64,000 nt of DNA, from positions 31,387 through 95,386 of the forward strand of contig CAITIX010000241.1 of assembly GCA_903892565.1 (NCBI GenBank). The letters are read 5' to 3'. A program made the translations under genes and the position numbers. The DNA comes from an uncultured Acidobacteriia bacterium. GTDB taxonomy: Bacteria; Acidobacteriota; Terriglobia; Bryobacterales; Bryobacteraceae. Below the pieces are notes generated by a model that was not told where the DNA came from, did no database searches, and saw only the letters and a list, made by a program, of their open reading frames with translations. Below, one piece after another: positions 6,764-16,087 of the stretch. Within the stretch, counting starts at the first letter, position 1, and the number at the start of each line of letters is the position of its first letter.

Positions 6764-8677
6764 CTACTTGGCCGCCTTCAAGTCGTTGTAAATGGCCTCG
6801 ACGAACAGGTTGGTCGTCCAAGGGCCGGTATTCTTGCCGAAACGCGTGTCATAGTCGGCCGTGGGACGGAACGCCTGCACTTCGGCGAGCGTCTTACCGC
6901 GCTTGATCATGTCCTGGATGCGATCGCGAATAATGACCATCATGTCGCGATATTCCAGCACTTCGTGTTCATTGCACACGTAGCCATGGCCCGGGATGAT
7001 GATCGTGCCGCCGTCCTCTTCGTGCTCGTAAACCGTGCGGTTGAGGATATCGTTCAGCGCCTTGATCTCGCCCGCGACGCTGCCACCGTTCTTCAGATCG
7101 ATGAACGGATATTGCGTCGTATTGAAGATGTCGCCGGTGGCGATCAGATCCGCGCGGCGCAGCTGCACGATCGCATCGGCATCGGTCACCGCGTTCGGCT
7201 CCCAGAACATTTCCATGGAATCGCCGTTGTGAAACTTGCGGCGGCGATCGTCCAGGAACGTGTCGGCGGGAATCGATTCCGCGGGCAGCTTCAGCTCCTG
7301 CATGTGAATTTGAACGTTATTCTGCGCGATCAACGTCGCATGATGCGTGGGATCCGTCTCCTGACCTGTGGCGCCGGCCGGGGATTGCAGACCGAAGAAC
7401 GATCCGGGCAAGCTCAAGTCCGCACCCGCGGCTCCGAGTTTCAGGTTGCCGCCGGTGTGATCGGGGCGGTAGCCGGTATTGACGATGAACTGGATCTTGC
7501 GCATCGGGGAAAGCTTCTGAATCGCCGCGATCACCTTGTCGGACAACGCGCCCGTGCCCGTATCGATCACCAGCGCGCCTTCATCGCCCACTTGCACCGT
7601 GATGTTGCCGCCATCGCCCACCAGCAGGAATACGTTCTCGCGAAGCGGCAACACGTGGATTTCTCCATCGTGCGGTTCGGGATCCTGCGCCTTGCTGGTT
7701 TCCTGCGGCTTCGTGGTATCCGCCTGTAACTTCGATTTGAATTCCGCCTCCGTCACGTTGCCTTTCAGCTTCGCGGCGAATTCGGGATACATGGACTCCG
7801 CGCCGCCTAATCCCGCAATCGCCGGAAGCTTGTAGCGCTTGGCGTATTCATCGGCATAAGGCTGCTGGCCGATCAAATAATGCGGAACCTTATCCGGAGC
7901 GCGGCCCGTGATCTGTTCGCCGTCATCGCAGGCGTACAGCCACGAGTGGTGATCCACCGGCTGGCGGAAATAATCGTTGCTGCGAATTTCCGGCTCCGTG
8001 AGGAACACGGGATCGGTGATGATCGTCGTATCCGTCAAGTGATCGCCATGCAGCACGATGAATTCCTTCACCGTGGCCTGATCGCTCTCCGGCGTGCCGT
8101 TGCGGCGCAGCCAGCCCTGCTTCATGTGCGTGGTTTCAATGTAGAGCGCGTTGCCCAGAAAATATCCGGTGGAAAATCCACGGAACGTGTGCGGAGCCCA
8201 GGCCGGAGGATGCGGACGCCCGTCCATCCACACCACGCGATGGCCTTCCGTCGTCGCGCCCCATATGTGGATGGCCGTGAGCGTCATGTTGTGCGGATCG
8301 CGCTCTTCCCAAATGCGGAAGTTGCCGATCGCGCGCATCTGGTACGGAGCCACGTACGCATCGCACTGATGATGCTTCAACGTTACGCGCGATGGATCGT
8401 AGGACAGCGCCCACAGGCGGCCTGCTTCGCTGAGCGCGAAACCCGCGAAGTCACCGAGCTCGGATCCTCCGCCGCGCTCGAGCGCATCTTCGTGCATGGG
8501 AGGCGTCCAATAACCAGAAAGGTCCACGCCCGGCGACGGCCCCGCTTTTTCCGCAGCCTTCGGCGGCGGAGGCGGACCGAACTGAGCATGTAACATTGTG
8601 ACGGCCATCGTGGCCGTCACGATCACCACAAAGGATCTTGCGAGCGTTCTATTTATACTCATGGCAGTATTCTTCAT
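6764..8677 (-). CDS. exported fusion: acidobacterial secreted domain + metallo-beta-lactamase-like domain
   Basis: 637 residues. A signal peptide (MKNTAMSINRTLARSFVVIVTATMAV...) precedes a proline-rich linker. An N-terminal domain of about 320 residues resembles the next gene upstream and the protein at 16631-17443 ('MDGRPHP', 'IETTHMKQGWLRRNGTPES', 'DP'). The C-terminal domain (from about residue 355) is a metallo-beta-lactamase fold: 'GGNITVQVGDEGALVIDTG', 'PGHG' near residue 564, 'GDIF'. The usual THxHxDH metal motif is replaced by NTGYRPDHTGGN near residue 400, so two metal His are missing while D-H remain. Either metal binding is altered or the domain is non-catalytic. The start at 8677 has GAGG nine bases upstream. 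It is 17 bp downstream of its paralogue, clearly one operon. Confidence 0.8.
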   Translation of the reverse strand: MKNTAMSINRTLARSFVVIVTATMAVTMLHAQFGPPPPPKAAEKAGPSPGVDLSGYWTPPMHEDALERGGGSELGDFAGFALSEAGRLWALSYDPSRVTLKHHQCDAYVAPYQMRAIGNFRIWEERDPHNMTLTAIHIWGATTEGHRVVWMDGRPHPPAWAPHTFRGFSTGYFLGNALYIETTHMKQGWLRRNGTPESDQATVKEFIVLHGDHLTDTTIITDPVFLTEPEIRSNDYFRQPVDHHSWLYACDDGEQITGRAPDKVPHYLIGQQPYADEYAKRYKLPAIAGLGGAESMYPEFAAKLKGNVTEAEFKSKLQADTTKPQETSKAQDPEPHDGEIHVLPLRENVFLLVGDGGNITVQVGDEGALVIDTGTGALSDKVIAAIQKLSPMRKIQFIVNTGYRPDHTGGNLKLGAAGADLSLPGSFFGLQSPAGATGQETDPTHHATLIAQNNVQIHMQELKLPAESIPADTFLDDRRRKFHNGDSMEMFWEPNAVTDADAIVQLRRADLIATGDIFNTTQYPFIDLKNGGSVAGEIKALNDILNRTVYEHEEDGGTIIIPGHGYVCNEHEVLEYRDMMVIIRDRIQDMIKRGKTLAEVQAFRPTADYDTRFGKNTGPWTTNLFVEAIYNDLKAAK

Positions 8678-8694
8678 GTTCGATATCCTCGCGC

Positions 8695-9489
8695 CTACTT
8701 CACCGAGCACGGCGTTGGATTCCAACCCTTCGCGTCGGCCTGCTTCTTGTAATGGGTGCTGGTCCAGAACGGCGAGATCATGTACTGCGGATCGTCGACC
8801 TCGGCCGAAACCACCATGATCGTGTCGCCACCGGGAACATCGAAGCGGTCGTAGTATTCCGTGAGCACGGCATTCGCGCTATACGGCACGCCATTGCGGC
8901 GCAGATAGCCCGGCTTCATCTTCGTGGTCGTGACCTTCAAGCCCCCGCCCCAATCGCCCTGCGGCGCGAAGAATCCGACAGCCATGCGGCTCTTCGGACG
9001 ATCCCAAATCGCTTGCGACACGCCCTGCCAGTCGCCGCCCGCGGCGTTATTCGGAGTGAACGGGAAAATGCGCGTTTGCGTGCCTGTGTCGATTTCCATC
9101 TTCAGCGTGTTGTCGTCCTGCCAGGTGATGTGCAGGCGTTCCGGCATTCTCATAATGGCAGCGGCTCCATACGCCCGGCACTGCAATCCCGCAGCTTCGT
9201 CCTTCGCGGGATCCCATGCATCGGCCGCGGCCTTGCCCGCTGCGTTGAGCGGCACACCATCGACGTCGCCCTTAGGAGCAACCGTCATCCGATAGCGCCA
9301 GTCTTCGTTCACAATGGAGACCCAGTATCCGGTGATGTCGACCGGTGTCGTGGCTTTCGCCGGGGGAGGCGGCCCTGCCGGAGCTCCTCCGCGCCCTTGC
9401 GCGAAGGCTGGAGCGGTCAGCGCCAACGCTGCTAGCCCTGTACAGGCTATGGATGTTAGGTGTTTCAATATCAGGTGATTCAATTTCAA
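8695..9489 (-). CDS. exported protein, paralogue of the fusion's N-terminal domain
   Basis: 264 residues from a TTG start. GGGAGG lies about nine bases upstream (9499-9504) and the next in-frame ATG codons are far upstream, outside any signal sequence. Signal peptide LKLNHLILKHLTSIACTGLAALAL... ending AFAQ, then a Gly/Pro-rich linker. The body starts 'DITGYWVSIVNEDWRYRM' and ends 'MKPGYLRRNGVPYSANAVLTEYYDRFDVP ... DPQYMISPFW'. The same GYW / LRRNG / DP pattern occurs in the downstream 637-residue fusion, so the fusion plausibly arose by joining this family to an MBL domain. Function is unknown and no catalytic residues are recognisable. Confidence 0.78.
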   Translation of the reverse strand: MKLNHLILKHLTSIACTGLAALALTAPAFAQGRGGAPAGPPPPAKATTPVDITGYWVSIVNEDWRYRMTVAPKGDVDGVPLNAAGKAAADAWDPAKDEAAGLQCRAYGAAAIMRMPERLHITWQDDNTLKMEIDTGTQTRIFPFTPNNAAGGDWQGVSQAIWDRPKSRMAVGFFAPQGDWGGGLKVTTTKMKPGYLRRNGVPYSANAVLTEYYDRFDVPGGDTIMVVSAEVDDPQYMISPFWTSTHYKKQADAKGWNPTPCSVK

Positions 9490-9647
9490 GACGTCATACC
9501 TCCCGGCGATTTCGAATACTGCCCCTAGTCCAGCCATCATCTGGCGGACCATCTAGTATTCTAGCCCACAGCAATGCGAGCTGGAATATCAAACGTCGGT
9601 TTTCCGCAAGGGGCGGTGCTCCCCAAGGGTAGTCTTGCGCGAAACTT

Positions 9648-12545
9648 CTACTTTGCCAGTGCCGGCAAGGTCGTAAACGTAAGCGCCGGAGGAGAACGAA
9701 TCCCCAGCACGCTGATCGCGGCACCCGCAGGCGTGGCGAATTCCAGAGTCCCTCGGATATTCGCCGTCGCAGGGAATCCTTTTGGAGGATCGTTCAGAGT
9801 AAACGACGTGTGGCCGTTGCCGTTGAGCGCAATGGAGCTCGTGCCGATCTGCGTGCCCGCGTCATTGCGGATGATCACGGGCACATTCGCATTCTGCGAA
9901 GAGCTCAGGCTCAGCGCGACACCCGTGACCGTGCCTCCGGTGTTATCGAACGGGATCACGTAGGAACTCGCGTTGCGCGATTCCAGCGGCACAACCGCCT
10001 CTTGACCGTTGGGATTGTAGCGGAAGATCGCATAGCCGCTGACGTTGCCCGTCGTAGTCAGTTGCGCCGATCCGGAGAGCAGCGCGCTCGTCGCGGCTCC
10101 AGAGGCCTGAATCCACACGGAGGCTCCCGGAATCATGTTCGAAAACGTTAAGAAAGGAGCTGTCAATGATCCATTGATCGCATCCACTACGGTCAGTGGA
10201 AGACGTAGGGGTAGGCCGCTATCGTCAAAGAAACTGAGCTTAAAAGTAGCGGCCGCCGTTCCCGTGTTGACCAACGCAAACGTCGTCTGCCATCCAGCGC
10301 CAACCGCGAGATGCGCCATCAGTCCGCCTACATTGTTGACGTTCGCTAAAACAGGAATCGTCGTCAGTGTTCCGCCCGTGTAACGAATGCCGAGCGCGCT
10401 GATTTGCCCTAATTGCGGCGTGTCAAACTCCACGGTGCCGCGAATATTGCCGGTCAAAGGATATTGCGTGGAAAGCACAAACGACGTATGTCCGAACGGC
10501 GGCAAGGTGATGGACGACGGCCCGAAAAACCCGCTGCCGCCAGACGGTGGGTTTACTACCGTACTGGGGATCATCTGCACTCCGGTACTGTCACGAAAAA
10601 CGACCGGGATCGTGACGCTTTGCGCCGAGACGTTCTCCAGCGCCACGCCCGTCAGCACGCCGTTCGTGTTGTCGAACGCCAGCAAGTACGACGCGGCGGT
10701 GCGCGTTTCCATCGGAACAACGGCTTCCTGATTATTGGGATTGAAGTGAAAAATCGCAAAGCCGTCGACCGCCGCTCCCGCGCCCGTAGCGTTGAGTTGC
10801 GCGGAGCCTTCTAAATACGTCGGTGCTGGTCCCGAGGCCTGCATAACGAACTGGGCGTTGGGCGCGATGGTTTGATCGAGTGAAGCTGCAATCAGCGGCC
10901 CTGCGGTCGAAGGCTGTTGTAATAACGAGACCGGCAACTGCAACGGCGAGCCCGTGGGAGAAAACAAATTCGTCCGCGTGGTCGCCGCCGTCGAGCTCTT
11001 ATTGACGAATGTGAACGTCGTCAGCCATCCACCCTCGGCCGCCAAATGCGGCATCGAGCCCACGTAGTTCAGTCCCGGAATTGTGGCCGATTGCAATTGC
11101 AGCGTAAACGTCGCATCGCCGATGGTGAACGTATTCGTGAGATCCGCACCCGTGTTCGGCGATACTTCAAACCTCACGGTGCCGCTTCCCACGCCCGACG
11201 GCGGACTATCCCACGTCACCCACGAAGGTTGCGGACCCGCGGTCCAAGAGCAACCCGGCTGCGTCGTGATCGTGATCGTACCGATGCCTCCCGCTGCGGT
11301 AAACGCTTGCCCGCCGGAACTCAGCGCATACGAACACAAGTTCATCGGAGCACCGCTGAAATACGGCAGCGTGTAAAATTCATTGCCTTGCAGGTCCGTT
11401 CCCTGGAATCCATTGCCGAAGGAAAAGCTCCACTCAAAGTTGGGAGCCGGACCCGCCGCATCGCACGGCGCGGCCACTTTCGTGCCGGAGCACGACCAAT
11501 ACAAATACGGCTGAATGTTATTGAAGGGCCCGACAGGAGTATTGGGCGCAGTGACCACCGGAGTCCCTTGGGTCAATCCCAGCTGTCCATAGTAAAGCTC
11601 CGTCAGCGGATCGTCATTCGCATTGCATCCGAATCCCGTGCAGTTTTGCCCGATGGTCGGCAGCTGCCATTTCGTCTGCCCCAGATAAGACGCCGAGTTC
11701 ATGTTCGCGATGAACTGCATGGCGGCGGCCAACGTCATGGAGCCATCCACGTTCACGCACACGGCCGGCGTCGTCGGGCTCGTGCAATACGGCAGACCAA
11801 ACGTATTGCTCGCCGCGAGATTCGCGTTCGCGAGCCACGTAACATTGGTCACGGGATCGTAAACCGTCGCGCCTCCCGGATTCGCTTGCAGCGCGGTGCC
11901 AGTGGCAACCGGAGTCCCCGCAAGTTTGCCGGGAATCATCGGCAATATATAAAGAAAGTTATAAACCGTGTTCGCGCCCTGGAATCCGCTATTGAAAGAA
12001 AGCGTCGCGTTGCCATCGGTCGCGGCCGCCCCTTGCGATCCGGTCCAGTAAAGATACGGCTGGAAATTCGTGAACGGACCAACCGCCGCCGAGGGAATCG
12101 CCACCGCAGTGTTCGGCGCAGTCAGCGCGAGCGTCTTGTAGTAGAGAGATCCCAGACCGCTCAGCGTGCATCCAAAGCCGAAGGAATTCCCTTGCGGCCC
12201 CGTCTTGCCGCAGCCGCTGTCAGAGATCGGTGTGGTGGGAAGCTGCCAGTTGTTGTGGCCCAAATAGTTCGCAGCATTCATCGCGGCGACCCAGGCGACG
12301 GCACCTTGATACTGCATCAGGCCGCTGGGATACACGCACGGCTGCGGACCCGCGCCTTTACAGGTAGCAAGGCCAAATCGATTCGTTGCCCCCAGATTGG
12401 CATTCGCAAGCCAGGTGACGTTGTTGGCGGTGTCGTAGACCAGCCCGCCATCCGTCGTGGGGATCAACGCGGCGTTCGTCAGCGGAGACAGCAAGAGCGA
12501 AACGACCGCCACGACGAACAACCATGTGGGCCTCGAGACGTTCAT
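9648..12545 (-). CDS. large secreted DUF1566/BACON mosaic protein
   Basis: 965 residues. The start ATG at 12545 has GGAGGA about eight bases upstream and a signal peptide (MNVSRPTWLFVVAVVSLLLSP...). Two DUF1566 (Lcl_C) repeats follow, each with 'YD-x(2-4)-NVTWLANANL' and 'YLGxxxWQLPT'. Next is a BACON-like beta domain around residues 405-490 ('CSWTAGPQPSWVTWDSP'). Last come two copies of a beta-sandwich unit recognisable by 'MPHLAAEGGWLTTFTFVN' / 'MAHLAVGAGWQTTFALVN' and 'YLLAFDNTNG' / 'YVIPFDNTGG'. DUF1566 proteins occur in surface-exposed, diversity-prone contexts, and a role in adhesion or glycan binding is inference. No sorting signal (PEP-CTERM or similar) is visible at the C-terminus. 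It is divergent from the alcohol dehydrogenase. Confidence 0.82.
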   Translation of the reverse strand: MNVSRPTWLFVVAVVSLLLSPLTNAALIPTTDGGLVYDTANNVTWLANANLGATNRFGLATCKGAGPQPCVYPSGLMQYQGAVAWVAAMNAANYLGHNNWQLPTTPISDSGCGKTGPQGNSFGFGCTLSGLGSLYYKTLALTAPNTAVAIPSAAVGPFTNFQPYLYWTGSQGAAATDGNATLSFNSGFQGANTVYNFLYILPMIPGKLAGTPVATGTALQANPGGATVYDPVTNVTWLANANLAASNTFGLPYCTSPTTPAVCVNVDGSMTLAAAMQFIANMNSASYLGQTKWQLPTIGQNCTGFGCNANDDPLTELYYGQLGLTQGTPVVTAPNTPVGPFNNIQPYLYWSCSGTKVAAPCDAAGPAPNFEWSFSFGNGFQGTDLQGNEFYTLPYFSGAPMNLCSYALSSGGQAFTAAGGIGTITITTQPGCSWTAGPQPSWVTWDSPPSGVGSGTVRFEVSPNTGADLTNTFTIGDATFTLQLQSATIPGLNYVGSMPHLAAEGGWLTTFTFVNKSSTAATTRTNLFSPTGSPLQLPVSLLQQPSTAGPLIAASLDQTIAPNAQFVMQASGPAPTYLEGSAQLNATGAGAAVDGFAIFHFNPNNQEAVVPMETRTAASYLLAFDNTNGVLTGVALENVSAQSVTIPVVFRDSTGVQMIPSTVVNPPSGGSGFFGPSSITLPPFGHTSFVLSTQYPLTGNIRGTVEFDTPQLGQISALGIRYTGGTLTTIPVLANVNNVGGLMAHLAVGAGWQTTFALVNTGTAAATFKLSFFDDSGLPLRLPLTVVDAINGSLTAPFLTFSNMIPGASVWIQASGAATSALLSGSAQLTTTGNVSGYAIFRYNPNGQEAVVPLESRNASSYVIPFDNTGGTVTGVALSLSSSQNANVPVIIRNDAGTQIGTSSIALNGNGHTSFTLNDPPKGFPATANIRGTLEFATPAGAAISVLGIRSPPALTFTTLPALAK

Positions 12546-12647
12546 CGAATCTTCCTCCGAACTGACGGCTTGCGAATTTTGCTTCGCAAGAAATGATAGT
12601 GATACGATCCCCTTTGGATCGTCCACATCCAGACTGAGGTTACTCCT

Positions 12648-13655
12648 TTGCCCACCATGAAAGCCATCCTGGTCCGCTCCGCCGGAGCCGACTTTGAGCT
12701 GATCCACCGCGAGATCCCGGAGCCGCGCGAGCACGAAGTGCTCCTCAAAGTGGAAGCCTGCGGCATCTGCCACGGCGATGCGCTTTTGAAAGAAGGCCGT
12801 TTCCCCGGGCTCAGCTATCCGCGCGTCCCAGGGCATGAAGTGGTCGGCACCATCGCGAAGCTGGGATCATCCGTCACGACGTGGAAGCTCGGCGAACGCG
12901 TCGGCGTCGGCTGGCATGGAGGACACTGCTGCTATTGCAAGGCCTGCCGCAAGGGCGATCACGGCGCGTGTCCGGATCACGTCGTAACGGGGCTTTCGAT
13001 GGACGGCGGCTACGCGGAATATATGATCGGCCGCGCCGAGGCGATGGTCGCGATCCCCGATGAGTTGAGTTCGGTGGAAGCCGCACCATTATTGTGCGCG
13101 GGATCCACGGTGCTGGGCGCGTTGCGCCATGCGGGCGCCGAAGCCGGAGATCTCGTGGCGATCCAGGGAATGGGCGGATTGGGGCACTTAGGCGTCCAGT
13201 TCGCCGATAAGCTCGGATGCAAAACTGTGGCGATCTCGCGCGGCAAGGAAAAAGAAGCGCTGGCGTTCAAGCTGGGCGCGGATGCCTATATCGACACCAA
13301 CGAGACCGATGCCGCGAAGCAGTTGCAGGTGATGGGCGGCGCGCATACCATCATCTGCACGGCCCCGAGCGGCAAAGCGATGAGCTCGCTGATTGGCGGA
13401 CTCGCGGCTGGCGGCAAGATGGTGATCGTCGCCGCGAGCCCCGAGCCCATGACCGTCATCCCGTTTGCGATCCTCGGCAAGAAATCCATCAGCGGATGGG
13501 TCGGCGGCAGCATGCAGCAATCGCTCGATTTCGCCGTTCATGGCAAGATACTGCCCATGATCGAGACGTTCCCCTTGGAGCGCGCCGCCGAGGCGTTCGA
13601 AAAGATGATGACGGCGAAGGTACACTTTAGGGCCGTGCTGAAGATGGAATCGTAG
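12648..13655 (+). CDS. zinc-dependent alcohol dehydrogenase
   Basis: 335 residues, medium-chain dehydrogenase/reductase fold. Catalytic zinc ligands: Cys in 'ACGICHGD' and His-Glu in 'VPGHEVVG'. The structural zinc lobe has four Cys ('CCYCKACRKGDHGAC'). The nucleotide-binding Rossmann motif is 'IQGMGGLGHLGVQFA'. It oxidises alcohols or reduces aldehydes with NAD(P); the ICHGD form is common in broad-specificity bacterial ADHs of the AdhA/AdhP type. GAGG (12636-12639) is eight bases before a TTG at 12648 (M-P-T-M-K), while the first ATG (12657) is 17 bases away, so TTG is preferred. Followed by a convergent toxin-antitoxin pair. Confidence 0.9.
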   Translation: MPTMKAILVRSAGADFELIHREIPEPREHEVLLKVEACGICHGDALLKEGRFPGLSYPRVPGHEVVGTIAKLGSSVTTWKLGERVGVGWHGGHCCYCKACRKGDHGACPDHVVTGLSMDGGYAEYMIGRAEAMVAIPDELSSVEAAPLLCAGSTVLGALRHAGAEAGDLVAIQGMGGLGHLGVQFADKLGCKTVAISRGKEKEALAFKLGADAYIDTNETDAAKQLQVMGGAHTIICTAPSGKAMSSLIGGLAAGGKMVIVAASPEPMTVIPFAILGKKSISGWVGGSMQQSLDFAVHGKILPMIETFPLERAAEAFEKMMTAKVHFRAVLKMES

Positions 13656-13703
13656 AGGCAGAGCTACCGCGCCTCACCAGCGCTGCAAGGGCTTATCGAA
13701 TGC

Positions 13704-13952
13704 CTACCGATACGCGTCCTTACGATCTCGGATGCGCAGGACACGAATTTCATCTCCGTCCAATTGGAAGCGAACGCGCCAATCTCCGACGCGAAGTCTA
13801 TATTCGGGTGGATCGAGGCCCTGAAGCTTCTTGATATCCGCAGCACCCGTTTCGGCGAAACGCACGATGGATTGTTTGATTCGAAGGGCGATGCTCTTAT
13901 CGAGCGCCGCCAGATCGCGGAGCGCGGGCTCGGTCCATTCAATCGCTCGCAC
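13704..13952 (-). CDS. RelE/ParE-type toxin
   Basis: 82 residues. The pattern 'WTEPALRDLAALDKSIALRIKQSI' then 'KLQGLDPPEYRLRVGDWRVRFQLDGDEIRVLRIRDRKDAYR' is the standard RelE/ParE/YafQ fold with the basic C-terminal strand. It is inferred to be an mRNA interferase or gyrase inhibitor held in check by the upstream antitoxin. The gene follows the antitoxin by 12 bp on the same strand, as usual for antitoxin-first modules. The frame is intact and of normal length, so the module looks functional. Confidence 0.88.
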   Translation of the reverse strand: MRAIEWTEPALRDLAALDKSIALRIKQSIVRFAETGAADIKKLQGLDPPEYRLRVGDWRVRFQLDGDEIRVLRIRDRKDAYR

Positions 13953-13964
13953 GTACAGCGTCCG

Positions 13965-14213
13965 TTATTCTAATCCGAGCCGACGCATGGCGTCAGCGTG
14001 CGGGATACCTTTGCCGCCGTTGCTTTTCAGCCACTCGCGAGCTTCGGAAACAGACTGCTTTTCCTGTTCGCTTTCCGGCTCGTCGTCGATCTCGGCGCTG
14101 CGCAGAGCCGCGGCAACGGGATCGACCATAGTTTCCAACAACCCGACGAGCGCCGAGACTTGCGCGTCCGGCAGGCGGTCGATTAACTGGCGGGCGTGGT
14201 CGCGTTCGCTCAT
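13965..14213 (-). CDS. antitoxin partner of the RelE-type toxin
   Basis: 82 residues, acidic in the middle ('EIDDEPESEQEKQSVSEAREWL'). The N-terminal helix pair 'RDHARQLIDRLPDAQVSALVGLLETM' resembles antitoxins that accompany RelE-family toxins in acidobacteria and cyanobacteria, and the C-terminus 'GKGIPHADAMRRLGLE' is a typical toxin-wrapping tail. It is expected to bind the toxin and autoregulate the operon promoter. Assignment rests mainly on position (12 bp upstream of the toxin) and size. Confidence 0.75.
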   Translation of the reverse strand: MSERDHARQLIDRLPDAQVSALVGLLETMVDPVAAALRSAEIDDEPESEQEKQSVSEAREWLKSNGGKGIPHADAMRRLGLE

Positions 14214-14372
14214 CGAAGATCCTACGCTCAGTATGCCACGCGCGACAATAGCCGGGGAGCGCGCTCGAAATTACACAAATATGACAGTCGGGCCACCCGA
14301 TTTTGTCGTTTAATAGAGTAGGCCTCCCCGCCGAGCGTCACTCCGAACCGGGGGAGCCGGTGGGAGGAAGCT

Positions 14373-15272
14373 TTGGCTACTCATTACGAAAGCCGCGCGC
14401 AACGCGACGGAACGAACTGGACCGCGGTCCTGGCATTCATCTTTTTTCATATCGGAGCCGTAGTGGCTCTGTTCCATTTCACCTGGCCTGCATTTTTCGC
14501 ATTCCTTGTTCTTTACTACGTGTCCCTCAGCTTCGGCATCGGGATGGGCTATCACCGATTGCTGACGCACCAGGGCTATGTGCCGCCGAAGTGGGTCGAA
14601 TATTTCCTGGCGATCTGCGGAACGCTGGCGCTCGAAGGCGGACCTCTGTCCTGGGTCACGACGCATCGCATTCATCACCGGTATTCGGATCTCGACGGCG
14701 ATCCGCACTCGCCCAACGACGGCAAGTGGTGGAGCCACCTGCTCTGGATGACGGTGGGCAGCGCCACCAATTGCACTCCCGAAGAATACCGGAAGTACTC
14801 GCCCGATCTGATGCGCGATCGCTTCCTTGTTACGCTTTCGAAATACTTCTGGGTTCCGGTGGTGGTCGTCAGCCTCGTGCTGTTGGCCTTGGGCGGATTG
14901 CCGTGGCTGCTGTGGGGAACATTTTTCCGAGTCACTGTTGGGTGGCACGCCACCTGGCTGGTGAACTCCGGCACGCATCTGTGGGGACCGCGCAGGTTCG
15001 AGACCACCGATATGTCGCGCAATAACCGCCTCATCTCGATTCTCACGTTCGGCGAAGGCTGGCATAACAACCACCACGCGTTTCCCACCTCGGCGCGTCA
15101 CGGCCTGGCGTGGCACGAGCTCGATATCAGCTGGCTGGGCATCCGCACGCTGAAGGCACTCGGCTTGGCGAAGCACGTGCGCGTGGCGAGCGTGGATGCG
15201 AAGTATCGTCCGCCGGTGATCCGTTCCGGCGTCATTATCGAGGATGAGCCCGATCAACAAGAAGTGGCCTAG
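14373..15272 (+). CDS. acyl-CoA/acyl-lipid delta-9 desaturase
   Basis: 299 residues with four hydrophobic segments. The three histidine boxes that bind the di-iron centre are present: HRLLTH (61-66), HRIHH (98-102) and HNNHH (about 232-236). Box spacing and 'GGPLSWVTTHRIHHRYSDLDGDPHSP' match membrane fatty-acid desaturases (stearoyl-CoA desaturase type). It introduces a cis double bond in saturated acyl chains to adjust membrane fluidity. The start is TTG at 14373, with GGGAGG ending four bases upstream. It is transcribed divergently from the toxin-antitoxin module. Confidence 0.92.
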   Translation: MATHYESRAQRDGTNWTAVLAFIFFHIGAVVALFHFTWPAFFAFLVLYYVSLSFGIGMGYHRLLTHQGYVPPKWVEYFLAICGTLALEGGPLSWVTTHRIHHRYSDLDGDPHSPNDGKWWSHLLWMTVGSATNCTPEEYRKYSPDLMRDRFLVTLSKYFWVPVVVVSLVLLALGGLPWLLWGTFFRVTVGWHATWLVNSGTHLWGPRRFETTDMSRNNRLISILTFGEGWHNNHHAFPTSARHGLAWHELDISWLGIRTLKALGLAKHVRVASVDAKYRPPVIRSGVIIEDEPDQQEVA

Positions 15273-15337
15273 TACAACCACTTGATTTCATCCCGGGTGA
15301 TCCCGGCGCGCGTACGTGAGAAACTAGCGATAGCCGT

Positions 15338-16084
15338 ATGCGCACTCTTCATCGAACTCACGCCCGTCTCGTGACGTTATTCGTGACGTTATCCGTCGCG
15401 TTTGGAATGCTTCTGCCCGCCGCGGGGTTCGCGCAGGGGGTCTCGGCTTCGTGGGACGTCACCGTTGCCGCGCAGAGTCTGGCAATGCAGGCGTCGCGAT
15501 TGCAACCGCTGCTCGATCAAGTGAAGCCGCAACAGTGGGAATCCGGCGCAGCCACGGCCACCTATATCCTGCAACTGCGCGGCAGCCAGGATGAAGTGCG
15601 CTACCTATTGAGTGCCGCACAGACGCTCGGCAAACAGCCGGAGAAATTATCGGCGGCGCTCGAAACGTACTTCAGGCTGCAGTCCGTGGAAAAACAGGTG
15701 GGATCGCTGGCCGACGGCGTGCGACATTATCAGGACCAGTCGCTCGGCGATCAACTGAATACCGTCATGGCCGCCAACGGAGCGAATCGCGATCAATTGC
15801 GCGACTATATTTCGGATTTGGCGCAAACGCGCGAGCAGGAATATAAAGTCGCAGACAGCGAAGCGCAACGCTGCCGAGGAATGATCCTGCGGCAGCCGGC
15901 GGCGGCCCCTGCGAAGCCCGCGGCCAAACCCGCTGTTTCCGCAGTCGCCCCACCGGCAACACAAACCGCACAGCCCGCCGCGCAGCCTGCTACCCGACCT
16001 GCAGCCGTTACACCCGTCGTCGCACCTGCTGCCGTCCCCGGCGCCAATCCACAGAGCGCCAATCCACAGAAAGGATCGCGATAA
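15338..16084 (+). CDS. exported protein with Ala/Pro-rich C-terminus
   Basis: 248 residues. A signal peptide (MRTLHRTHARLVTLFVTLSVAFGMLLPAAGFAQG) is followed by a ~150-residue helical domain with no recognised family. The tail (from about residue 180) is low complexity, built of Ala, Pro, Val and Thr (PAKPAAKPAVSAV...), resembling periplasm- or wall-spanning linkers. The conserved-looking helical part contains 'ESGAATATYILQLRGSQDEVRYLLSAAQTLGKQPEKLSAALETYFRL'. I cannot assign a function. The tiny Cys-rich gene follows three bases after its stop and is likely co-expressed. Confidence 0.72.
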   Translation: MRTLHRTHARLVTLFVTLSVAFGMLLPAAGFAQGVSASWDVTVAAQSLAMQASRLQPLLDQVKPQQWESGAATATYILQLRGSQDEVRYLLSAAQTLGKQPEKLSAALETYFRLQSVEKQVGSLADGVRHYQDQSLGDQLNTVMAANGANRDQLRDYISDLAQTREQEYKVADSEAQRCRGMILRQPAAAPAKPAAKPAVSAVAPPATQTAQPAAQPATRPAAVTPVVAPAAVPGANPQSANPQKGSR

Positions 16085-16087
16085 TCC

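Noticed and set aside
11046..12596. Long plus-strand open frame antisense to the DUF1566 protein
   Set aside because: Arg/His-rich low-complexity product typical of antisense frames in GC-rich genes; the opposite strand has clear domains and a signal peptide.
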